Origin: Didymella arachidicola
Taxonomy: Eukaryota; Ascomycota; Dothideomycetes; Pleosporales; Didymellaceae
Assembly: GCA_016630955.3 (NCBI GenBank)
Contig: CM049990.2
Span: forward strand, 1,674,001 to 1,738,000
Length of the DNA: 64,000 nt
Reading direction: 5' to 3'
The notes under the pieces are model-generated. The model saw only the letters and a list, made by a program, of their open reading frames with translations, had not been told where the DNA came from and did no database searches. Shown in pieces: positions 44,640 to 55,239 of this stretch. Position numbers and translations under genes: made by a program. Positions within the stretch are counted from its first letter, which is position 1; each line of letters begins with the position of its first letter.

Positions 44640-46362
44640 ATGGGTTTTAGTAGCGCGGTCCAACGCTACCTCACAGCCTTTGCGATCCTCAGTAGCGCTG
44701 GGAGTGCCTCTACTGTTCATCTGCCTGGATATGGCAGCTTTGTGGGTACTACGGTCAGCGAATACCTGACCAAACGGCCTTTGCCAGCGACCGTCGACGC
44801 CTGGTTCAATATCGACTACGCGACGCAGCCTGTGGGCGACTTGCGCTTTGCGCCTGTTGGACCACCGGAATCCTTCTCTGGAGCCAAGAATGCTTCTGCG
44901 TATGGTCTCTCCTGCGTTCAAGATGCATCAATGGTACCCTATCCTCAGGACGAGGCGTGTTTGAACCTCAACGTCTTCCGCCCCCAGAACGTCTCCGCAG
45001 ACGCCAAGCTTCCTGTGCTCATCTGGATCCACGGAGGCGGCTTTGTGTCTGGGTCTGCGAGGAGCTTTGATGGCCCGGCGTTCGTGGCCAACTCGGAGCA
45101 GCCGCTGATTGTCGTCAACTTCAATTACAGAGTGCGTTGGTGTCAGACTGTGGTCGACCGTATGCTGACTGAAACAGCTCAACTCTCTTGGTTTCCTGCC
45201 ATCTCCTGTCTTTGACCGTCTGGGCCTTCTCAACCTTGGTCTCTTGGACCAGCAACTAGCATTCGAATTTGTGCAGAAGCACATCTCAGCGTTTGGCGGT
45301 GACCCGGAGCGTGTCACCATCGGCGGTCGCTCAGCCGGCGCTCACTCTGTGGGCATCCATCTGTTCCACAACTACAACAAGACCCAAGGCCCTTCTCCGC
45401 TATTCTCCAAGGCGATTCTACAATCTGGCAGCGTCACTGCGCGCGCCTTCCCCAATGCCTCCTACCCACTCTACCAGCGACAATTCGCCCAGTACCTAGA
45501 CCTCACAGGCTGCAGCGATGTCGCAAACAGCACCGACACCGCCATCATCCGCTGCCTCCGCGCCGCAAACATCACCCTCATCCAAGACGCCAGCAACAAA
45601 CTCTTCGACGACTCGGAATATAGCATAACCTGGCCCTTCCAGCCCACACAAGGGGGTCCCCTCCTCGAACAAGCCGGCTCAACCTCCGGCGTCAATTCGC
45701 AATTCTACCACATCCCCACCCTAACAACCAATGTCCGCGACGAAGCAAAATACTACAGCCCGGGCAACATCACCTCCAACACCGCCTTCCTATCCTTCCT
45801 CCACAACCTCATCCCCGGCCTCACCACCAATGACCTCTCGGACCTCGAAAAACTCTACCCAGACCCCACCAACACCACCCTCTCCCCTTACACAAACAGT
45901 CCAAACTCCACACAATACGACCGCATCTCTGCCGCGCTCACAGACTACATGTACTCCTGCGCCGGGCAAGAAACCGCCCTCCGCCTCTCCGCCGCCTCCA
46001 CCCCAGTCTGGAAACTCCTCTGGGCCGTAAACAACACTTTCCCCGCCTGGCAAGGGATCCCGCACACCGCAGACACAAAGTACACGTGGCTTGAGGGCGC
46101 GGGGGCGGGCGGCGTGCAGTACCCGGATGCAGGGCGGGTGCTGCATTCGTACTTTGAGGATTTCGTTGTCCATGGGGATCCGAACGGGGGAAGGGAGGGG
46201 GTCCCGGTTTGGCCGAGGTATGTGGATGGGGGGAGGGGCAGGCCCGGGTTGCAGATGAGGGTTGAGGCGTTTGGGGAGGCGAGGGTCGAGGGCGATGCGA
46301 TTAGACGGAAGCAGTGCGAGTGGTGGCGGGATCCGGGGAGGGCGGGGCGGTTGGAGAAGTAG
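44640..46362 (+). CDS. secreted type-B carboxylesterase / lipase
   Basis: Two exons, 44640-45131 and 45178-46362 (46-bp intron, GTGCGT donor, CTGAC branch, phase 0); the product is 558 residues. The ATG at 44640 is chosen because a signal peptide follows directly (AVQRYLTAFAILSSAGSA). An in-frame ATG at 44580 would add 20 residues. Markers are DEACLNLNVFRP, the oxyanion-hole IWIHGGGF, NYRLNSLGFL, the nucleophile elbow GGRSAGA (Arg where Glu is most common), and a C-terminal HSYFEDFVVHGDPN with the catalytic His region. It should hydrolyse esters outside the cell. It converges with the GH43 gene across 131 bp. Confidence 0.9.
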
Positions 46363-46493
46363 GGGGAGGAAGGGTGCGTTGTGTATTGTTGTGAGAGACG
46401 CACCGCGATATATCACATCACTAGCAGAACCCTCAGCCAGAGAAACACGAATGCCATTACTACCACCATCCCATCTCCAACACCACACCATCA

Positions 46494-47504
46494 CTACGCC
46501 CACTTCCCGCTCAACGCCTCGCTCTGCACCTCCGTAATCGGCAACACACTCCCATGCCTCAGATTCTCCGGCCACTTGGACCTATCGACGGGCGTCCACA
46601 CGCCCCCCTCAACATCCGTGCTAGCATACGGCCTATACCCATCCCCCCCGTAGAAATCCAGCAACAAATGCGCTTTCCCCTCTTCCTCGTTATCCCAAAA
46701 CACCGCGGGCCCCTCGACGCCGGATTCGATAGTGCTGTTTGCGCCCTGGGGACGCGTCCACGTCCCGAAGAGGCCGGTGGTGGAAATCTCCGTGAAGACA
46801 GTCTTGGCGGATTCGTCTTTGAGGAAGCGCGCATAGGCATTGTTGCCGAGGGGGAGGAATTCGAGGTCGATGACGTTGGTGGGGGAGTAGTCTATGTAAT
46901 CCAGCGGATCTGAAAAAGTGACAAAGTCCTTTGTGTGCGCGGCGCGGAGTTTGATGGCCGAGGCAGGGCCGGCGTGGGATGTGTCGTTTGGGGCGTAGAA
47001 TTTGCTGGCCCAGTGGACGAGGAACGTGCCTTTCTCATCGTCGAAGACGGCGCTGGGGGCCCAGACCATGCCGGCGGTGGGGTCTTCGACTTGGATTAGG
47101 CGCTCGTTGGTCCAGGTGGTGAGGTCGGTGGACTCCCAGATGAAGATGCTGCGGCTACCGTTGCGCTGGGAGAGGTCCCAGGTTGTGGCGGCGATGTCGA
47201 GGTCGGTGCCGATGATGTAGTATTTGTTGGAGGTGGGGGAGGTGATGATGGAGGGATCGCGGACGCCTTTTGTGCCGAGGGTGGGTATGATGACGGGGTT
47301 GCCGTTGTTGAGAGGGTTCATGGAGGCGGCGTTGTTGCCGTCGGACTGATAGAAGTAGACATTTGGGGCATCACCGAGGAAGAAGACGCCGAGGTAGCCG
47401 GTGAGGGAGGCATTGGCGTTGCTGCGGGGGGTGACGTAGGAAGAGAAATCGAGGGCAGGTGCGGCAAGTGCACTGGGGAGCAGTGCGAGGGCTGCGAAGC
47501 GCAT
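46494..47504 (-). CDS. secreted GH43-type glycosidase (arabinanase/xylosidase fold)
   Basis: A single exon of 336 residues starting at ATG 47504. The signal peptide MRFAALALLPSALAA precedes a five-bladed propeller. Family markers are GVRDPSI with the general base Asp, GTDLDI and WAPSAVF, the conserved W-A-P strand with the pKa-modulating region. VIDLEF is a candidate for the acid Glu; the assignment is tentative. It likely removes arabinose, xylose or galactose from plant polysaccharides. The exact GH43 subfamily is not decided. Confidence 0.8.
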   Translation of the reverse strand: MRFAALALLPSALAAPALDFSSYVTPRSNANASLTGYLGVFFLGDAPNVYFYQSDGNNAASMNPLNNGNPVIIPTLGTKGVRDPSIITSPTSNKYYIIGTDLDIAATTWDLSQRNGSRSIFIWESTDLTTWTNERLIQVEDPTAGMVWAPSAVFDDEKGTFLVHWASKFYAPNDTSHAGPASAIKLRAAHTKDFVTFSDPLDYIDYSPTNVIDLEFLPLGNNAYARFLKDESAKTVFTEISTTGLFGTWTRPQGANSTIESGVEGPAVFWDNEEEGKAHLLLDFYGGDGYRPYASTDVEGGVWTPVDRSKWPENLRHGSVLPITEVQSEALSGKWA

Positions 47505-47971
47505 GCTGGGTGAGGTGAAGACTTGGACTGGGAGCGTCTGGATTTACTATAGTGTCGCTCGTGCTTTATATTGCAGCCTTATATGACGTCCCCAAGGTGA
47601 AGTTAGCCCGAATACCGAGCTTGACCTCGTAACAGTTTAAAATTGGTCCGCATGCCATTCTGAGAAGCCCTGACGCTCGGTCGCGGCGCCGGAGTTGTGT
47701 GGGGATGGTGACCGCGGGGGCGATTCCTCCGGATCTACAGTGCCAAGAACGCGGCCTCGCTGGATACGACCACGACCCCGGCGGCCGTTTTGAAAGCGGT
47801 CAAGGTGGTGCCTGAGCGATGACGCGCTGTCTGGGGTCAGTGTTGTGCGTGTCATGTGCTTTTGGGCCAAGGATAAAGTTACAAGGCGAGGTCCCTGCGG
47901 CGACAAACTTGATTTGGTATCTTCCTGGCCTGCGCCGATAAAACGCGTGAAAAGCTCTGTTTGAAAGAAGC
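47505..47971. other. intergenic region, no gene seen
   Basis: 467 bp between the GH43 start and the YJU2 stop. It holds the GH43 promoter; no gene is supported. Confidence 0.5.
47565..47570 (-). promoter_or_regulatory. TATA box of the GH43 gene
   Basis: TATAAA on the minus strand, about 61-66 bp upstream of the start at 47504. Confidence 0.4.
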
Positions 47972-48838
47972 TCAATCGTCGTCGCTGTCGTATCCTGCCA
48001 CGAGCATGGTGGAGAGCTTCGAGGGCGCCGGGGCAGATTTAACTGGTGCGGCAGGCGCTGAGGTCTGCTTCTTCTTCAGACCCAGGGCTGCGCTAAAGTC
48101 GGTCTTCTGCTTTGGTTTCTTGCTAAACGCTGGGGATGCTGCGACGTCAACAGGCTCGTCGACCGTGTCCTCGTCAATGTCCTCTTCGCCCAGGTCGGGC
48201 ATCTCGCGGTTCGCAAAGGCCCTGCGCGCGGCTGCAGCGTCCTCCTCTTCCTGCTGCTGGCGGCGGGCGTCTGCGTCGTCGGGCGGCGGGGCGACTGTCG
48301 CAGTTGTGCCGTCCTGCTCTGCCTTTGCGATGCGGGCGTTGCGCGAGCGGATCTCGTCGAGGGCGTCTGCAATGGCCATCTCGGTCTTGGCGTCGATGAC
48401 CTTTGTCTCGAGCTCCTTCATGGCGTCGCGCTCGGCCTCTTCCTTCTCAAGGCGGTCGAGGCGCTCCTCCTCGGTCTCCTCTGCGAGCTTGGCCTCGCGC
48501 CAGGGCTCAAAGTTGCGCTTGGCGCCGCGCTCGCACTCGTAGTCCATGTTCTTGGGGTCGGTCTTGAAGGTGATTTCGCCGGAGCAGCGGGTGCAGCGGA
48601 TGTAGAAGCGGAAGATGGCAATGGCGTAGTACTTTTCGTCGGTCGTCTCCTTGCGGGCGTTGAACTTGCGGCCCTTGTAGATGAACTCGCCGCAGTGGGT
48701 GCACTTCATGGAGAAGGGGGCCATGAGGCGGACTGTCTGGAGCTTGGGGCCGGCATTCTTGGGGCCGCGCTGGCGGGTGATTTTGGAGGGGTCGAAGTCG
48801 GGGGGGTAGTATTTGGTGAGGACCTTTCGTTCGGACAT
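47972..48838 (-). CDS. YJU2: pre-mRNA splicing factor YJU2 (CWC16/CCDC94)
   Basis: A single exon of 288 residues. The N-terminal MSERKVLTKYYPPDFDP and RLMAPFSMKCTHCG..IYKGRKFNARKE are diagnostic for the Yju2/CCDC94 branch of CWC16 proteins. Two CxxC pairs (CTHC and CTRC) make the zinc-binding site, and FYIRCTRCSGEITFKTDP follows. The middle is a long charged helix (EEERLDRLEKEEAERDAMKEL); the tail is low-complexity and ends in an acidic DSDDD. It acts in the nucleus with the Prp19-associated complex, promoting the first catalytic step of splicing. It is divergent with APC6 across a 392-bp shared upstream region. Confidence 0.95.
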   Translation of the reverse strand: MSERKVLTKYYPPDFDPSKITRQRGPKNAGPKLQTVRLMAPFSMKCTHCGEFIYKGRKFNARKETTDEKYYAIAIFRFYIRCTRCSGEITFKTDPKNMDYECERGAKRNFEPWREAKLAEETEEERLDRLEKEEAERDAMKELETKVIDAKTEMAIADALDEIRSRNARIAKAEQDGTTATVAPPPDDADARRQQQEEEDAAAARRAFANREMPDLGEEDIDEDTVDEPVDVAASPAFSKKPKQKTDFSAALGLKKKQTSAPAAPVKSAPAPSKLSTMLVAGYDSDDD

Positions 48839-48929
48839 GGCGAGCCTTGGAAGATGGAGGCGGCAGGTGACGGGTGGGAGAGTTACCGTGGGTGATGGGA
48901 GGTGACGGCGAGTGGCAGCGCTTCACACC

Positions 48930-49014
48930 GGGTGACAGAGACTGGGTGACTGCGGGTGACAGAGACTGGGTGACTGCGGGTGACAGAGACTGGGTGACTG
49001 CGGGTGAGAGAGAC
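48930..49014. repeat. 24-bp minisatellite, 3.5 copies
   Basis: The unit GGGTGACAGAGACTGGGTGA plus CTGC starts at 48930, 48954 and 48978, with a partial, altered copy from 49002. It lies in the shared upstream region of YJU2 and APC6. Confidence 0.9.
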
Positions 49015-49225
49015 CTGAGAGACTGACACGGGCTGCGGCTTGGCTTCCCCGAGCTCCCCGCAGCCGCCCTGACGACGCGCGACCACCAGCGGCGTCAACA
49101 ACGCGACTGCTGACTACACATCGCCAGCACACATCCGCCAGCACTCGGCCGTCCACATCGCCCAGCACTCGGCCGCCCACCTCAGCCCGGCGTCCCAACA
49201 GCTGACTACACATCGCCCCCCGCGC

Positions 49226-49249
49226 ATGGCATGGGCGACGCAAAGCTGA
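49226..49249 (+). promoter_or_regulatory. overlapping 7-codon uORF at the APC6 start
   Basis: An ATG five bases before the APC6 start, in another frame, opens a frame of seven codons and ends at TGA 49247-49249, inside the APC6 coding region. Whether the mRNA includes it is unknown. Confidence 0.35.
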
Positions 49250-51147
49250 CGCACGACCTGCGCGAGTGGGCGCGCGACGCCCTCTTGCGGCACCAGTACG
49301 ACACGGCCGTCTACGTCGGCGACAAGCTGCTCGCCATCTCTGACGACGACAACGACGCCTTCTGGCTGGCCAACGCGCATTTCCAGGCCGGCCGCTTCCA
49401 CCACTGCCAGGCGCTGCTCGCCCGCCGCCGCATCGCCGACGCCACCCCGCAGAGCCGCTGCCTGAACGCCCACGCCGCCCTCAAGCTGGGCCACACCGAC
49501 GAGGCCCTGCGCCTGCTGGGCGAGACGAACCCCGCGCATCTCGTCTCGGTGCCCGCCCACGGCAGCGCCCGCCAGAAGCTGCGCCACGTCGACAACCACA
49601 CCCACCCCCGCCGCCACACCAAGGCCGTCGCCCGCACCGACCGCACCGACCGCATGCCCACCAGCGAGGAGCGCGACCGCGAGGACGCCGACACCCTCAA
49701 GGCCGAGGCCGCCATGTGCTACCTCCGCGGCCTGTGCTACGCCCGCCTCAACTCGTTCGACCGCGCCAAGGACTGCTACCGCACCGCCGTCCAGATCGAC
49801 GTCACGTGCATGGACGCCTTCAACGCCCTCGTCGACAACTCGCTGCTGTCGCCCGACGAGGAGTGGGTCTTTCTCGAGTCCCTCAACTTTGACTCGCTGG
49901 CTGCCTCGCCGGGTGCCTCGCCTGAGATGCCCGACCTGATCAGGAACCTCTACATCACCCGCCTGTCCAAGTACGCACGAACCAAGGACTTCACCGACGC
50001 CAGCGAGACGCTCAGCACCCACTACAACCTCGCCAGCAACCCGGACCTCCTGCGCGCCAAAGCCGACCTCCTGTTCAAGCAGTGCCGCTTCCAGGACGCC
50101 CTCGCCCTCACCTCGTCCGTGCTCGCCATCGACCGCTTCAACTTCGCCGTCGTGCCCCTGCACTTTGCCGTCATGGCCGAGCTGCACATGAACACCGCCA
50201 TCTATCTCTTCTCCCACGAGCTCGCCGACGCCCACCCCGACGAGCCCGCCACCTGGGTCGCCGTCGGCACTCACTACCTCGTCATCAACAAGGTCGCCGA
50301 GGCACGGCGCTTCTTCTCCAAGTCCTCCCAGATGGACCAGTATTACGGGCCCGCATGGATAGGCTTCGGCCACACCTTTGCCGAAGAGGGCGAGCACGAC
50401 CAGGCCATCAGCGCCTACAGCACCGCCGCCCGCCTCTTCCAGGGCTCCCACCTCCCCCAGCTGTTCCTCGGCATGCAACACCTGCAGCTCGGCAGCCTCT
50501 CCGTCGCCCGCGAGTACCTCAACACCGCCTACACCCTGTGCCAGACCGACCCCCTCGTCCTCAACGAAATGGGTGCCGTCGCCTACAACACCTCCGACCT
50601 CGTCAGCGCCATTGAATTCTTCCGCCGCGCCCTCGACCACGCCGCCGAGAACCAGTCCGACCCGTCCCAGGCCATGGTCTTCCGCATCAACCTCGCCATG
50701 AGCCTGCGCAGACACGGAGCCTACGACGAAGCCCTGCACATGTACGACGCCGTCCTGCGCGGCGGCGTCAAAGACGCCGGCTGGCTGACCTCCAAAGCAC
50801 TGACCCTCATGGGCGTGGACCGCAATTGGGAAGCCGTAACCGTGCTGCATGAAGCCCTCGCGCTTGCCCCACAAGACCCCATAGCCACGGACCTGCTCAA
50901 CCGTGCGCTCGAGGCCAACGAGGTCGACGAGCGCATGCGGCTGAGCGACGAGCCGCTGGGTGCGCACGCGAATCTAATCGAGGACGAGATCGAAGACGAT
51001 GGGTTTGAGGAGGCATTGCGCAGGAGGAAGCAGGAGGCGCTGAGGGACGTGGAGCCGAATCGGGTTGCGGGGAGGCGCAGGAGGGGGCGGAGACATGCGG
51101 CGGGCTTTGTGGAGGAGGAGAGCATGGTCGTTGATTCTGACGGATGA
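49231..51147 (+). CDS. APC6: anaphase-promoting complex subunit 6 (Cut9/Cdc16-like TPR protein)
   Basis: A single exon of 638 residues. The N-terminus (LREWARDALLRHQYDTAVYVGDKL, cited in part) and DAFWLANAHFQAGRF match the Cut9/Cdc16 family. TPR helices run from about 15 to 560; PAWIGFGHTFAEEGEHDQAI and LNEMGAVAYNTSDLVSAIEFF are the most typical. The tail is acidic then Arg-rich (GRRRRGRRHAA). The protein is a scaffold subunit of the APC/C ubiquitin ligase that drives exit from mitosis. The gene is very GC-rich, which gives a long meaningless frame on the other strand. Confidence 0.92.
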   Translation: MGDAKLTHDLREWARDALLRHQYDTAVYVGDKLLAISDDDNDAFWLANAHFQAGRFHHCQALLARRRIADATPQSRCLNAHAALKLGHTDEALRLLGETNPAHLVSVPAHGSARQKLRHVDNHTHPRRHTKAVARTDRTDRMPTSEERDREDADTLKAEAAMCYLRGLCYARLNSFDRAKDCYRTAVQIDVTCMDAFNALVDNSLLSPDEEWVFLESLNFDSLAASPGASPEMPDLIRNLYITRLSKYARTKDFTDASETLSTHYNLASNPDLLRAKADLLFKQCRFQDALALTSSVLAIDRFNFAVVPLHFAVMAELHMNTAIYLFSHELADAHPDEPATWVAVGTHYLVINKVAEARRFFSKSSQMDQYYGPAWIGFGHTFAEEGEHDQAISAYSTAARLFQGSHLPQLFLGMQHLQLGSLSVAREYLNTAYTLCQTDPLVLNEMGAVAYNTSDLVSAIEFFRRALDHAAENQSDPSQAMVFRINLAMSLRRHGAYDEALHMYDAVLRGGVKDAGWLTSKALTLMGVDRNWEAVTVLHEALALAPQDPIATDLLNRALEANEVDERMRLSDEPLGAHANLIEDEIEDDGFEEALRRRKQEALRDVEPNRVAGRRRRGRRHAAGFVEEESMVVDSDG

Positions 51148-51933
51148 CGATAAACTCGCTTCAAGGACAGCGGTGAAAACTTTTGCTTTTGGATACCACA
51201 CGGCATAGCGAGGCGTACGCGGATTATCAGCGTGGACAAGGCATTTTCGGCGTTTGGTAAAAGTGCGAGTATATTTAATCGACACGCTTCACGAGTATAC
51301 TTGAGAGCACACCTTTCCCACACACCATGCAATTTCTCGTCTTTCGGCCTTCACCCTGATTGACAACCACGATATATCTCCGCTCCTTCTTCCCTTAGCC
51401 GCAATTTGCTGTGGTACTCGGGGTCTATATTGCAAGTAGGTCCAGTACTGGCCTCCATCTTAGAATTCCATCTGATCCAGCCTGCTTCTAGACATAATAC
51501 AGCACTCGCGCCTTGCAATCTGCCCATGTTACCTTTAGCACGAAAAGAAAATAAGAAGCGCATTGGATCTGCGCCTGAGATGACTGAAATATTTGATTGG
51601 TTACTTCTAGGACTGTTTCTAGTTACAATACTTGCCTATGATACTATAGTATATCGCAGTAGAGGTGGCATGGGACCTTCCACTTTGACAACCTCGTTGA
51701 GCGCGTGAGGTCGGACAGGATCCACCTGGGCTGCCGGGATCCCCATCCTGGCTAGTACCTAGCTACGCCGCTACGCTACCCCACGGGCAAATTGAAGCTA
51801 CCCCTCTTTCAGTTACACGCGTGTATGCGCCGCGTTTACCAGACCTCACTACCGTGGTATAAAGCGGACACGTCTCAATCGAAAATGTGCTCGAGGCACG
51901 TACACTTGGGCTTTGTGGTGAACGACACTTGCA
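51148..51933. other. intergenic region, no gene seen
   Basis: About 790 bp between two plus-strand genes. It contains the promoter of the alcohol dehydrogenase gene. Short frames at 51406-51708 have no recognisable features. Confidence 0.5.
51858..51863 (+). promoter_or_regulatory. TATA box of the alcohol dehydrogenase gene
   Basis: TATAAA 71-76 bp upstream of the ATG at 51934. Confidence 0.4.
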
Positions 51934-53212
51934 ATGGCATCAGGCGAGATGGATGGCGATAAGCGCCGCAGCGGGGAGATTCCAAAGAAGATGAAGGCGT
52001 TGCAGTACGTATGGAAAAAAAAAAAAAAAAGGGAGAGTAGAACTAATCAAACAAGATACTCAGCACCTGAGAAGTTTGCTGTCGTCGAAATCGACGTACC
52101 CTCAATCGGCGACGACGACGTCTTAGTACCACACCCACACCTCCTCCACCACCACCACAACTAAACAACACCCGCAGGTCAAAATCTCCGCCTGCGGAAT
52201 CTGCAGCACAGACCTCCACTACCACAAAGGCGAATTCCTCGCCAAGGTCCTTTCCCCCTCCCACCTTCCCTCCCTCACTAACACCCCCAGTAGTACCCCC
52301 TCATCCCCGGTCCGTCCCCCTCCCCCCTCCCTCCCCCCTCCCTCCCCTCTCCTAATCCACATCTCAGGCCACGAAGCAACCGGCACCATCGCCGCCGTCG
52401 GAAAAAACATAACCCACCTCCCCCCCGGGACACGCGTAACCGCCGACCCCCTCCTCCCCTGCCACACCTGCACCCACTGCCTGCGCAACAATCCCCTGCA
52501 TTGCACCTCGCTAACCGCCTACGGCGGCACCGCACCAGGCGGGTTCGCAGAGTACTGCGCATATCCCGCGCGGCAGGTTCATTGTATCGGGACGCTCCCC
52601 TTTCTATCAGCGGTGCTGATCGAGCCCGCAGCGTGCGCGGCGCACGGTGTGCAGCGCATGGGTCTCGCTCCCGGAGCGAGGGTGTTGGTGTTTGGCAGCG
52701 GGCCGACGGGGATGTTGCTCGCGCAGATGGTGAGGCGGAATGGGGCGGCGTGGGTTAGTATCGCGGCGCTCCCTGGGGTGAAACTCGATTGCGCGAGGAG
52801 GATGGGGGTCGCGGATGAGTATGTTGCTGTTGATGCGGATGGAATCGCGCTTGAGGCGCTCAAAGGGAGGAATCTGGGGGGGTTTGATGCCGTGGTTGAA
52901 GCTACGGGTGTGGCGGCGGTGTTGGAGGCTGGGTTGGGGTTTGTGGGGAAGGGGGGGAAGTTGGTGGTGTATGGGGTGTATGATGAGGGGGCGAGGGTGA
53001 GCTGGCGGCCTTTCCAGATCTGGGCGAATGAGATTACGATCTTGGCGAGCTTTTGTAGTATGAGGCATATGCCGGCTGTGCTGGAGTATGTGACGGGTGG
53101 GTTGAGGCTGGAGGGGTTTGTGGATCGGACGTTTGGGGTGGAGGAGTGGGGGGAGGCGATGGAGGTGGTGAGGGGGCAGGGGTGTGTTAAGGCTGCTGTT
53201 GTGTTTGAGTGA
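51934..53212 (+). CDS. zinc-dependent alcohol/polyol dehydrogenase (MDR)
   Basis: Five exons: 51934-52004, 52056-52125, 52178-52246, a 16-bp microexon 52294-52309, and 52368-53212; the product is 356 residues. An in-frame ATG at 51991 (MKALQY) matches the usual start of the family and would give 337. Catalytic-zinc residues lie in CGICSTDLH and PGHEATG (GHE). The structural-zinc loop is CHTCTHCLRNNPLHC with four Cys. The Rossmann domain shows VFGSGPTGMLLAQ. It should oxidise alcohols or sugar alcohols with NAD(P); the substrate is unknown. Intron 1 contains an A15 run. The microexon encodes YPLIP(G) and is needed to keep the frame and the GHE motif. Confidence 0.85.
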
Positions 53213-53981
53213 TGGAGGGCGGCACTGATATCGGGGAGGGATTCTGGTTTGACTCGATGAGACGTCGCGCCTTTACTTGTTTTAAACTCCTGCGAAGAAG
53301 CTCGTTCTTTTTAAGCGATTACTTGCAGGAACACTACAATTAGCCTCCTACGTATGATCAGTGCTCCTTAATACTACAACATGTTTATTTAATTGGAATT
53401 ATATACTAACGTAGAGAACACAATTCTCTTCCTAAACATGGCCTTTTCTTGTTAACTTGTGTACATGTGCGTGTTGCTATGGCGTGTATAATAATGAGAG
53501 TTTACTTGATATTGTAGCCGGTGATTTCTTGTTAAAAAAAAACGAGCTTCTTCCTACTGAAATCAAGTCTATCTCACTAAGATTGCACAGACGGGTCAAA
53601 GGCTTCGTGAGTTGGGCTGGTACGGAAGATGACCTGTTTATGCTTGCACCTCTGATGACCCCGCCCTTGATGAAGAACAAACTCAGAGGCATATGTTAAC
53701 TACAACTTTCAGGCGGCTTTGATTCCTAGCGATGTACGTCTATTAGCTGGACCGGCGCAGGAGGCAACTGCCTGCTGTGAGTAACACCGGACGGAGATTC
53801 TGATCTCACTCGATGAGCCGTCATACCTTCACTTGTCCCAGAGTCTCGCCGGAATCAAGTCTATTTCACTTCGATCGTACATGCGCTTATAAGTGGGCCA
53901 CCCGACACTGACTGCCAGCTTCATTGCGCTCTCCACTGCCACAGCCATCTCATCAGTATCGCCCAATCGCCACTGCAAGCC
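53213..53981. other. AT-rich intergenic region with short duplicated bits
   Basis: No gene is supported. Short related pieces recur: ATCAAGTCTAT(C/T)TCACT occurs near 53562 and 53850, CTCGATGAG.CGTC near 53256 and 53812, and GAAGAAGCTCGTTCTTTTT near 53296 has an inverted partner near 53534. This could be a decayed fold-back element. Confidence 0.35.
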
Positions 53982-55239
53982 ATGAAGCTTCTGTCTCTTA
54001 CTGTCATCCTCGTGAGACTTGTGGTGGGTAGAGTATTCCAACCTCCAGCAGCAGCTTTCAATGTCAGCGTTGCGCAGGGCTTTCCAGAACAACACAAAGA
54101 TCCCAATGTCAACTTCAGCCGATTGCTCGCCGGTGAAAGCGTTTCAGTGTCCGTACAGAGGCCAAAGTTCACAGCGAAAGAGCGAGAGGACATCTGGTGC
54201 AAGACCACAAGCAGAGGCATGCAGCTGACTAAAGCCTCCATCATGGACGAAGCCGGGGCCCGTCAATACCTCGAGTGGCCATACGTCCAGAGCCCGTGGG
54301 AAGGCGACTTGAAGGAAGAACTGAAGACGTGGGGGTATCTGGATGACCCTGAAATCCACGATATGTCCTACTAAATTTGTGACTTTGCCGAGTGGGGCGA
54401 AATGAAGAATGCGTTCACAGACCTCGGTTGGGATACCCGATCGTACAGCATGGGAGGGCCCAATCGCTGCTACCACTTGGAGCATCGAGACGGACCCGCT
54501 GTGTTACGCGATGCAAATGGACAGTTTCCAAAGACCATCAAGGAGCAGTTCTATGAGGTCGACGGCAAGAAGTATCACGTGAGTCTTCCATATCACGCTG
54601 CTGTGCACGCAACGTCCTATACTAACCGGAGCAAGAGCACGGGAGGCACCGCCAAGATCGGCGTCAACGCAAAGAACGGCATCATCTACATGATCCATCG
54701 CGAGAGCCCCGAGAGAGCTGCACGAAAGTACTGGCACCCCACACCCGTCACGAACGATGCTTTACCAAGAATAAGGTCCAGTCCCGATCTCATGTATGCT
54801 CTGTGGCACCGCGAGACCAACCAATATACTCGCAGGTCCATCAGCAAGTTCATGTCGATGAGTATCATGAACGACGAGACCCTAGTCATCATATCTCGCG
54901 CGCTGAAGCTTTCAAATCCCGAGAGAGCGTACGATGCGCCGCCATGGCCGGGAAGGGACTTTGAGCTCAAATTCGAAGACGGACATGAGGAAGAGACGGA
55001 TGCGGCTCTGGCTCTGCTAGGTATTTTCCCGTGCCCTCTTATCCTAAATATGGCTAATGACAAGACCAGGCTCACCGAACGGACTCGGTGCTGTATATTT
55101 CCTTGTCCAGCACAAAGCGCAACTGGGCGGCGTCAAGTTCGCGTACAATGTCCGTGTCTTTCGCGGAGACAGTGCGAATATCAGAGTCCCCATCTGCTTT
55201 TCTACGTTGATACTGGCTCGCCCTACCGCGAGTAGGTAA
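53982..55239 (+). pseudogene. secreted protein of unknown function, copy A (internal TAA)
   Basis: Exons 53982-54578, 54636-55020 and 55070-55239 (introns of 57 and 49 bp) give 384 codons in one frame. TAA at 54372-54374 (codon 131) interrupts it just before CDFAEWGE. The next gene has a sense codon there (GACDFETR). The N-terminus looks like a signal peptide (MKLLSLTVILVRLVVGRVF). Shared landmarks with copy B are YLEWPYVQSP, ELKTWGYLD, GGPNRCYHLEHRDGPAVLRD, ALALLG and the terminal SPNGLGAVYFLVQHK. I do not recognise the family. Intron positions and phases match copy B. A single sequence error would also explain the stop. Confidence 0.7.

Noticed and set aside
45790..46575. 261-codon minus-strand frame over the esterase/GH43 junction
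   Set aside because: Low-complexity Pro/Gly/Val text antisense to two well-supported genes.
49114..50967. 617-codon open frame on the minus strand opposite APC6
   Set aside because: It is Gly/Val/Glu-rich, lacks any domain and lies antisense to a conserved single-exon gene with extreme GC at third positions, which removes stops by composition.
53290..53560. possible fold-back element between the dehydrogenase and copy A
   Set aside because: Only about 20 bp pairs (GAAGAAGCTCGTTCTTTTT and its inverted copy); no TA duplication or longer arms could be traced by eye, so it is noted only as spacer content.
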